NCBI GenBank assembly: GCA_016806645.1
Contig: JACSYO010002006.1
Span: forward strand, 199,501 to 263,500
Direction: 5' to 3'
From: Ophiodon elongatus
Taxonomy: Eukaryota; Chordata; Actinopteri; Perciformes; Hexagrammidae
Length of the DNA stretch: 64,000 nt
Part shown: positions 35,344-45,774 of the stretch, one piece after another
Layout: each line of letters begins with the position of its first letter
How positions within the stretch are numbered: position 1 is the first letter of the stretch
Notes under the pieces: generated by a model
The model's database searches: none
What the model saw: the letters and a program-made list of their open reading frames with translations, nothing else
Told to the model about the DNA's origin: nothing
Position numbers and translations under genes: made by a program

Positions 35344-36897
35344 GAGGAGGTCCAAAGGTCAGAGTTAATGGCAGTCTCTGGTCGCTAGGTAACCTGATAC
35401 AGGGGGTTGAGCCTAGCCCATCTGTTGTGACAGGGAGACAACCTGCTCCTCTCCTTGTCTCCTCTTCCCTCCTCTACTCTACTCTACTCTCCTCTCTTGC
35501 TTCCTCTCCTCTCCTTTCCCCTACCCTCCCCTCATCTCTTCTCTTCTCTTCTCTTCTCTTCTCTTCTCTTCTCTTCTCTTCTCCTCTCCTCTCCTCTTGT
35601 TTCCTTCCTTGTCTCCTTTCCTTATCACTTTCTTTTCTTGTTTTATCTCCACTTCTTTTCTCCTCTCTTTCCCTTTCCTCTACTCCTCTCCTCTTGTTGT
35701 TTCCTCTCTTTATCTCTTCTTTTCTCCTTATTTCCTCCTCCTCTTCATATCTTCTCCTCTCCTCTTTTCATCCTGGTTTCCTCCCCTCTCCTTTCCACTC
35801 CTTTCCTCTCCTCGTCCTCATATCTTCTCCATTCCTCCTCTGAGCAGATGGTGTGATAGCCGTTGTCCCACTTTTTTTTTGGCAGCCATCGAACACATGC
35901 CTGTGTGTACTTGTGACCACACACATATATGAACATTCTAACTCTGTCCATCTCAATGTCTCTCCATCTGTTTCCCCCTCTCTCCTCCTGTCTCTCTCTC
36001 TCTAACTGTCTGTCTGTCTATCTCTCTGTCTGTCTGTCTGACTTTCCGTCTCTCTCTCTTTCTCCAGTGACAGAAAGGAAAGGTCATGCTCTCTCAGTGA
36101 TGAAGGAATGCAAGCTGGATGAATATGATGGGTTAGTTGTCCCTTGTCCGTCTCTCTCCTGTGATTTAAAATTGATTACATGTCACAGTTTTTATTCATT
36201 TAATCTGTTTTGTTAGTGTATGCATAAAAGGGTATTTATTCTGACATTCTGATGTTATTCTTCCACGCAGCTAGCTAAAGCTAACAGGCTAAAAGTCAGG
36301 ATCCCCACCAGCTGAATAGAAGATAAAATAAGAAATACTGTTCTTGTATTTCAGTGTAGAGCTAGTTACTCATAGCATACCTCATTCTTACATAACCCTG
36401 TTTGGTTTATGTGAACAAGCAAGACAGAGATTTATGCGTTATTGTTTGTAATGTCAAACAATATATTACTTCATAATGCAAGAGAAAAGATTTTTAGGAG
36501 GCCTAACCTGTGTTTAGTAAATTTAACACTATATCTCAAATAATGACTTTGTCTGGGGTTGCTGTATTTGTAATTTAAATGAAGTTTAAATTGTAAAATT
36601 AAATCCATCATTCTTCCATAGCATTCTGAACTGAACCAGATAATTAAACAGCAGTTTACGGTCAGAGGCTGACCAAAACCCACTGACCCAGACTGATTAC
36701 GTACACAAACACACACAAACACACACTGACACATGCAGACAGGTGAGGTCAAACTGCGACCGCTAACTGAGCTAACCTCACTGATGAAACAAAAGTGAAA
36801 ATAATATTTTATGTTACTGAGACAACTAATACAAGACAATAACTACAAGTACAAAAACACTGATCAAACTCTCATCTTCACTATCTATGATGGTCCC

Positions 36898-36954
<57 letters not shown>

Positions 36955-37032
36955 GCAGCTTTTGTGCTCAGTCCCCATAAAGCTTAATGTGCTTAGAGCA
37001 GATTAGCTCAGCGTTGCTAAGCTAGCTGCTGC

Positions 37033-37110
<78 letters not shown>

Positions 37111-37522
37111 TGTGTGTGGCTGCTCTGGTGAGGATTTGGTTGAAACCTACATTTGCCAATTAGGCTGGCTGTCACCGTGGCGACCGGAGCTTCAGGTAAT
37201 CCCATACACAGGAGGAGGGGGCGGGGGCGGAGTCTGTTTACTTCACATTTACTGGAAACTCAAAGTCTGAAGATGAGCCTTCTCACTTTTTAATGAACTC
37301 CTGAAAGCATTGACAAATCTGTCAAAACAGTGAAGAAATTATTATTATTATTGTCTCTTACCTCTACCACTACTACTACTAATGATAATAATAATAATTA
37401 GTATTACAATAATACAAAAACTCCCTCACCTGTCCAAAATCCAAAAGAAACATTTGACTATAGCCACCTACCTGTTTATTTTTGTGAGTGTTTAAAAAAA
37501 CTATTAAATATTTTGTGTAATA

Positions 37523-37559
<37 letters not shown>

Positions 37560-40365
37560 TACACAATTCCCAGAAATATCAGAGGACATGACATCAAGAC
37601 CGCAACAGTTATTGATGCCTTTCAAATTGAAAGTCATCGTGTTCACTCTGACCAGAACTGTAAATATATCAGTTTGTATTGATATATTTCAATCTAGTTT
37701 TCTTTCATTGCTAGTGCAATTTTTTTAACTTCTGGTTGAAGACTTGAAATTAAATCATTTAGCCTTCTATAATTATTTATTATATGTTGAATGAGTTTCC
37801 ATCTTCCTATCTATATTTTGGTCTGTCTCAAACTTTTATTGTGAAGTTGGAGTTTTTTATTGTTACGGCTGGGTATCCTTTATACAGCATTTTCTAAGTA
37901 AAAAAGATTACAAATGTGACAGTTTGGGATCCTTGGAAGTACAGACACATTTTGGTCGGTACCCAGCCCTATTGAGTGCTATTGTCAGTAAGGAAATATT
38001 CAGCAATGCTCCTATGGAGAAGCCATGCCCCCTACTGGATGACCATGAGCTTGAGGATACCTGTTAAATATGCCATAAAGCACTTTTGTGAGTGTTCCCA
38101 ATGGATTATCTGTCCGCCATCCAAAGATCCGTCAAACATGTTTTCAACTTGACAATGAAAGTCCAGAGCATAGTTTTATTTGGACCTAATGGATGAGTGA
38201 GACAGCTCTACAGAGACACAAACAATTAGTTTGACTCCACCTGGCTGTCCACCTGTCTGTCAGGGTGGTGTGTGTTGGTGGGGACGGGTCGGTGGCGGAG
38301 CTGTGTCACGCTCTGGTCCTCAGAGCTCAGCTGGATGCTGATTCTCCAGAGAAACCAGTGAAAGCAGTGCTGCCACTTGGAATCATTCCTGCTGGTGAGA
38401 TAGAGGACACATCCTCATATATAGATCCAAACACGGTAGACCAACATTGTGCAGAAACACACCCAGACGGGGTGTTTTATCAACTGTCTGTCTGTCCATC
38501 TTCACAGGTTCTACAGACGTGGTTTCCTGTTCGGTTCATGGAGTCAGAGATCCAGTCACTGCAGCCCTGCACATCGTCCTGGGTAGGTTCTACCTGTTCT
38601 ACGTCTGTAGGTACAACATCCTAGGTCTTTTGTTCACATTGGCTACGGTGGGTTCTACTTGTTCTAGATCTATAGTCACGTTGTCTTAGGTAAGTTTTAC
38701 CTGTTGTGTGTCTAATGTTACATTTACCTGTTGGGTATAGTTCGGTTTTCCTGTTCTACATCTATAGCCATGGGGTCCAGGGTAGGTTCTACCTGTTCTA
38801 TGTTTAGACTTTTGTCGTCCTGGGTCTGCTCTGCCTGCTGGCTCTATTTGCTCTTCCTAGTGGATTGTATCTTTTCTAGATCAATAGCTGTGTTCTCCTG
38901 GGTGGCATATATCTGTTCTAGCTTTATAGTCAGGTTGTGCAGGGTGGGTTCTACCTGTAATAGATTTACAGTCACATTCTGGGTCAGTTCTGTCTGTTGT
39001 GAGTCTATGTTTGTGTATTCCTGCGTGGACGCCACCTGTCCTAGATCTACATTCACTATGTCCATGGTGGATTCTACCTCTTCAGTTCTAAAGTCGAGTT
39101 GTACTGTAGCTTCTACCTTTTCTAAATCTACCGTCACATCGTCTTTTGTGGGTTCTACCTGTTCTAGATCTGTAGTCACATCGTATTGACTGGATTCAAT
39201 TTGTTCTATATCTATTGTCACACCATTCCAGGTCAGGTCTACCTTGTTTAGATCTATTGTCACTGTTAGTCAGTGTTCTAGATCTATCTTCTAATAATCC
39301 TTGATGGGTTTTGTGTTCTCTGAACAGTCACATTGTTCTGGGTGGGTTCTACCTTTTCCAGATCTATCGTCCTTTGTAGTTTCTACCTGTTATAGATCTA
39401 TACTTGTGTTATCCTGGGGTGATTCAACCTGTTCTAGGTCTAAAGTCACCTCCCCATCATGGTTACAATTTACTTTACTTCAAGCAACTCACAGGGAGCC
39501 AATCAGGAGCTTGTGTTCTTGTTTAGCTTTGCCGTGATTGGCTGATGGACACTCAGATTGTTTGAGAACAAACAGACGCACAGACTGTGTGACTGGACAC
39601 TGGAGGCGGCACACAGACAGATGTCTAACAGCAGGATCAGTTTAACTCTAAATCACAGGTCTACTCGGCTCACTGTAGCCCCGCCCCCTTCACCTCTCAG
39701 GTAAACCTGCTAAACTAATCAGCTGGCAGCAGGACAGGCTGCTGTGTTTGATGATAGCTTGTGGTGAGATGGGGGCTCGTTAGGTTTTGTGAGTGTGTGT
39801 GACAGATGGGAGTATTCAGTGGCACAAATGAGACTAATTCCTGAACAATAGAAAACAGTTAAAGTTCCCAGGCAGGAAGCTGTTCCCTCAGACACCAGGG
39901 GACTACAGGTGGGTTCAGATGGGTTCACGACACAACCGAGGGGAACATACCTGAACTGTAACGGGCAGCTCATCGCTGTCTCTCCTGTATGAAGCTGCAG
40001 CCATCAGCCAGTTAGCGTAGCTTAGCATAAAGACTGGAAGCAGGGGGAAACAGCTAGACTGGCTCTATCCAAATGTAATAAAAACCACCTACCAGCATCT
40101 CTAAAGCGCAGTAATTAACATGTTATAAAATGTCACATTTCTAAAATGACAATTGTAGCCCCTACAAAACAGAACAGGCTGATGTATTCAATTAAGATCA
40201 ATCAACAAACAGAAAAGTATGATCTTTTATTATTTCTTTTGTAAATCAAACTCTCCAGTATATTTAATATGTTTTACTTGCTGGCCAAAATGAACATTGG
40301 TTACACCTCTAAGGAGCGTTGCAGGTTTACTCTCACTGACACTCCCCCCCCCCCGCCCTCCCACA

Positions 40366-40411
<46 letters not shown>

Positions 40412-40540
40412 ACATGCCATATGGAGAGGAAATCAAATGCTATCCAGAGAGACAGACTGGCAGTCAGTCAGACAGACAGGTGGGCAGAGAGCAGTTCAGT
40501 AGGTTACAGCAGGTATGTGGCCAGATGGCATGGTGTGTGT

Positions 40541-40611
<71 letters not shown>

Positions 40612-41704
40612 GGAGAGAGAGAGTGAGAGTGTTTTAGAGCATGTTACTGAATGGTCTTAATGGTGAAATCAGGTCAATGAAGTAAAAATCTATATTATTC
40701 CTGTTACTTCTATGGTTGGTGCTGCGTTCACAGGCTTTGCGTAAATAAAACGTGATCATCGTGAAACGTGAAACAGCAGTTTACGGTCAGAGGCTGACCA
40801 AACGTGAAATCATAGTAAAACGTCAACTGAATTTTGTTTTCAGATAAATCTTGGCCTTCATCGGCATTGGTTCCGTATCGTTTCTGTTCTATAGCTTTGA
40901 AAGCTTTCGGGTCGGTGTTCTCCGGCTCAACAAGAGAGGGAGAGAGAGAGCGGAGTGGACTAGGAGAGGGACTGGCATTAGTGAGAACAAAGCCATGAGT
41001 CTGAAGAATAAAATGTTATTTTTTGATTGTCTGACCGTGGTCATGTTCTAAAGCACAAACGAGCGCATCCACATTTCCTCACAAACCTGCGGGAAGGTGC
41101 CACATAAAAAACACGCTGATGTAACAACCCGTGTCAGAAGCAAAAAATGCCATGTATTGTTGTTTAGGAAATTATTTATTTTTTAAATAAAATTTCAAGA
41201 TTTCAAGTCAGAATAATCTTCTGGCTAGGGAAAACATTAAAGGGGACATAACGTGCTCAGGTTTAAACTTGAATTTGGGGTTTCTACTAGAACATGTTCA
41301 CATGCTGTAATGTTTAAAAAACACATTATTTTTCCCCTCCTGTCTGTCTAAATATACCTGTATTCACGCCTGTCTCTTTAAGTGCCCCTCCCAAAAAATG
41401 TGTTGCGCCTTTGCAAACCCAGATGTATGTAAACAAGAACTGAAAGAGTTCTTCATGGTGTGTCCCCTTTAAAAGGAACAGATTGTCCTTTAATCTTCTT
41501 CTTTCACTGAGTGAGACACATTTGTCCTAAATCTGCTGTTAATGTCCTCTGAATTGTGCTCAGAGACCAAACTGGACTACTGTACAGAAATACAGCCAGA
41601 CTGGTCAAACTGGAGCAATAACAACCAGAGACTGGTCACTCCACTGCAATGTGACTCCTCTGAGGTTTATAGATATCACTCACACGCACACGCACACACA
41701 CACA

Positions 41705-41743
<39 letters not shown>

Positions 41744-41833
41744 CTGACCTCTTTCTGTTTCGCCCATATTTATGCTGCTTCTCATGAATATTAATGAGCT
41801 TCTCACCATACGACCACTTGGCCTTCTTACAGG

Positions 41834-41871
<38 letters not shown>

Positions 41872-42150
41872 AGTATTCATAATTAATTATAATCTTTCAT
41901 CAGTGTTTCTCCCCCCCTCTGTCCGTCCGCAGGTCACCTGCAGCAGGTGGACATGTGCAGCTTCTCGTCTCTCGGCCAGTTGGTGTGTTTCGGTTTCTCC
42001 GCCATGTTCGGCTTCGGTGGGCGGAGCTTAGCGCGGGCCGAGAAGAAGAGGTGGATGCCATCGTCGCGGCGCCGAGAGTACGCTCTTGTGAAGACGCTGG
42101 CGAGGCTGAGGTCAATCAGACACGTACACACAAATTAACACACACACACA

Positions 42151-42188
<38 letters not shown>

Positions 42189-45100
42189 GTTAAGTTATAT
42201 GTTTTTTCAAGGGTCCAAGTTGAAGGTCATATGGAGGTCATATGACCACTGAGACAAAATGCTGATTTTGAATATTATAATTGTTCATTGACTTGAATTC
42301 AGAGTTGAATAAATATGTCACTACAATTAAAAATATTATAAAGCACATTTCAGTCACGCTAGCGGCATATTGGGTGGGTTGCCATGACATTTGGTATTTG
42401 ATACAGACATTCATGTCCTCTTTGCCAACTGGCACATGTACGCATGCTAACAGGCTAAATGCGCCAACATGTTGGCGTCATTGTTAGCGTGCTGTTGCTA
42501 GCTTTTAGCACCTCTGTGTCTAAGTACAGCCTCACAGAGCTCTCACTCTGGTTCCTCATTTCTTGTTTTCCCTTCTGTCTCCCTCAGACCGGAGGACTGT
42601 CAGCTGTCTTTTCTACCGGCGAAGAAGTCAAACAGGTGAGAAACACACGCGCGACATTAGCACTGTGTAAAACAACACAGTGTGGGCGGTTTCAAAACGT
42701 TGTGACAGTGAGCTCTGGTGATTATTTACCTCAGTGGAGCTACAGACACCGAGGGCTTCTTCATTTACACTAACGATGTTTGACTTGAATGCAATAGAGA
42801 AATATTGTGTGTGGGTTTATACATGTCATACTGATTCTCTCAGAATAAACACAGCTGTCTTTCATGTTCAAAACTAAATTAGATCTCTTTTCTCAGAGAC
42901 CAGGACCAGGACCAGGACCCAGAGTCAGGTGAGACCAATCAGGACAGGAGATAAAAAGCTTGTTCAGATTTCCGTCTCTGTCGATCCAATTTGATGAACT
43001 GATTTTTCTTTCTGTGATTGGTCGGTACAGAAGGGGAGGAGTCTTGGACGACTAATCAGGGCCTGTATCTAAGCATCAGCATCATGTCCATCCCCTGTCT
43101 GAGTCCACACGTACCTCAGGGACTGGCTCCCAACACCAGGTACATGACGAGCAGTTAATCCTTTCGGAAACGTTAAAGTTAGCTGTGTTGTGACCTCGAA
43201 CGCACCGCGCTGCGAGGTTTATGTCATCGTGTTTCTGCTACTGAGCGTTCTCTTCCACCCTCTTGTTTGTGACAGCGCGGCAAATGGCAGCGCGGCGTTG
43301 ATCGCAGTAGGAAACACTTCCAGGTCAGAGTTCATCAAACATCTGAAGAGATACAGCAGCTCTAGTGGACAGGTGAGATCAGCTGTCGATCAACATCCTC
43401 TCGGTCTGTACTTTCAAAACAAAATGCAAACGTACAATTGTAGGGATGGGGTTCAAAATCAAGTATCGAATCTGCTCACGGAATCCAAATCCTTACGTAT
43501 CTCTTATCAGATATCACTAGATTTACCTTTCAACATTCGAAAGTATCTAAAGGCTAAAACTGAAATGTGTCTGATCACTTTTCTTGGCAGAGAGGGCAAA
43601 AACATGAAACATGACATGTTGATTAAATGTATCTGACGCATTTAATTAACAGCTGTAGTAACTGATGTTGTGAATTTAAGTTAAACTGGGTGATTCTTAA
43701 AGCAGCTGTAATCATTTAAATGTTTACAATAGCATAGTGTGTGTCATGTGTCAAATGACAATGTGAAAGAGGCCGCTCGTAGTGATGAACTCAGAGAATT
43801 ATCACATGACTCTGCAGCCCCCCCCTCCCTGATTTGGTTGACTCTCACCGCTCTCATAGCTTTATTTTCAGGATAAATACTCACAGCAGACAGACAGAAC
43901 ATAAAGGCGCATTAAGCAGCTGAAGAGCCAGATATTTATAGTTCGTGGGAACCCAAAGCAGAGCTAAAAGAGAGTAAAAGTCAGACTTACATTCATCTAA
44001 TTCAAAGTAGAAATGAGTCAGGTTATTGGTTGCATTTGAAGCAGGAAGTTTGACATCCTTACACAGTATTAATGTTAACAAATAAATTAGACAACGCACA
44101 GGCAGTTTATTGTTAACCCTTTAGTTGTTGTCTTGACCGGTCTTTAAAGAAAATCCTGAGTCCTCTTTGTCTGAGACCAAGAAATGGTGGTCTTGAGACC
44201 GGTCAAGAGACCAAGGCCAATCTGGAGTACCACAACACCGGATGACTAAATAAATGATAACGTTGCTCCGTAACAGCTTGATCTGTAAATAAGCAACTAA
44301 GTTCAACTGTAAATCAGTGATTGCAGGTTTAAACTGCTGTGAGGTGAACAGCGGATCATTTCTCTACTCAACTCAAAAAACACCCAAAAAACCACCGTCC
44401 ACCCGTGGTTTGGTGTTGAGGGATTTTGCTCACCAACAATCTTGGGCTGAATAGAGACGCCCCCTGTAGAGACCACCTCACTAACGAGACAACCTTTTTC
44501 ACTTTAACCAGCGACAGTCGGCTAAAAAACGAGATGCCGATACCTGGTTTGACAATTCCAGGTATTTTGCCGCCCTGGGGACCGGATCCAAAATGGAGCC
44601 AGCTGTCTGAACACATCCCTAATGTGGGTTGTGTTGCCTCACTCCTGACATCGCCATGCTTAAGCCTCCACCTCTCAAAGAGATAAAAATAAACAAACTA
44701 GTTATTAGTGAGTGGATTAGCCTGGTTGGGCCTGGCCTGTAAGATCTCTGACCCACTTACTAAATATACTGGCAGCGTGGCGTTCACTGTCCTCCAGAGT
44801 AAACCGGCTGTTTACTCACTGACATACATCCTGTTAGCCTCCATCCAGGTGAAAACAGCTCACAGCCAAACACGACAGGACGGGGCATTACGCAGCATTT
44901 TACCGTTGTAGGTGGTTGAGGTGGAGATGATTGTTTACTATTTTATATCAGGCTGCAACAAATTATTATTTCCATTTACGGATTAAAACCATGAGAAAGG
45001 TCCCTCGTTATTACCAAGAGCTGATAAATGAGACCTTCACATGCATTGTCAAGGCTGACCTACAGCCCAAACGTCAACATTATTTAGTTTGCTCCTATTT

Positions 45101-45739
45101 AAGCAAAAATTAAAATAGCAGCAAATTACCATAAATAAAAAGCTAAAACCACGAGATGCTTGGCTTTTTTGCATGAAAAATAGTCACTGAATAATTAATC
45201 ACTCATTTAAGCTAAAATTGTAAATACCTGTTTATTTTGCAGTGCATCACATTTTAAAAGTTCGTCATGTTTTATCAAATTAACGTAGTGGAGTCGAAAG
45301 TACAACATTTCCCTCAGGAATATAGTGGAGCAGAAGTATAAAGTGCCACGAAATGGAAATACAAATTACAAAAACCTTCGAATTTGTATTTAAGTACTGT
45401 AGTAAATTAACTTATTGACATTCCACCACTGGACAATTTTTTTTAAAACAAACTATTAAAATGATCAGCTTTATTCTAATAAAAAATGAGCAAACGTGAG
45501 GAGGAAAGACAGGAGATGGGACAGAGAAAGACAGTCTGTCTTTCTGTCTGTCTGTCTGTTGGTCTTTGCTGCCCCCTGTTGGAGCTTCATGGTGTTACAG
45601 TAGAGATCGTAAAGGACAGTGGATAGGAAAAAACCCAGTCACTCCTCCAGATAATCAAGCTGCTTAGCGGGATCATAACGAGCTTTTCTGTCCTCCTCAG
45701 TTGACCTTTGACCTGTGAGGACACATACACACACAAAAA

Positions 45740-45774
<35 letters not shown>

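Noticed and set aside
34798..35388. 196-codon frame spanning TG tracts and cerkl exon 4
   Set aside because: The frame is kept open by Cys-Val/Val-Arg repeats from TG tracts; real coding is 34937-35068.
35190..35843. 217-codon Ser/Leu-rich plus-strand frame
   Set aside because: Product of the pyrimidine tract in cerkl intron 4; no family resemblance.
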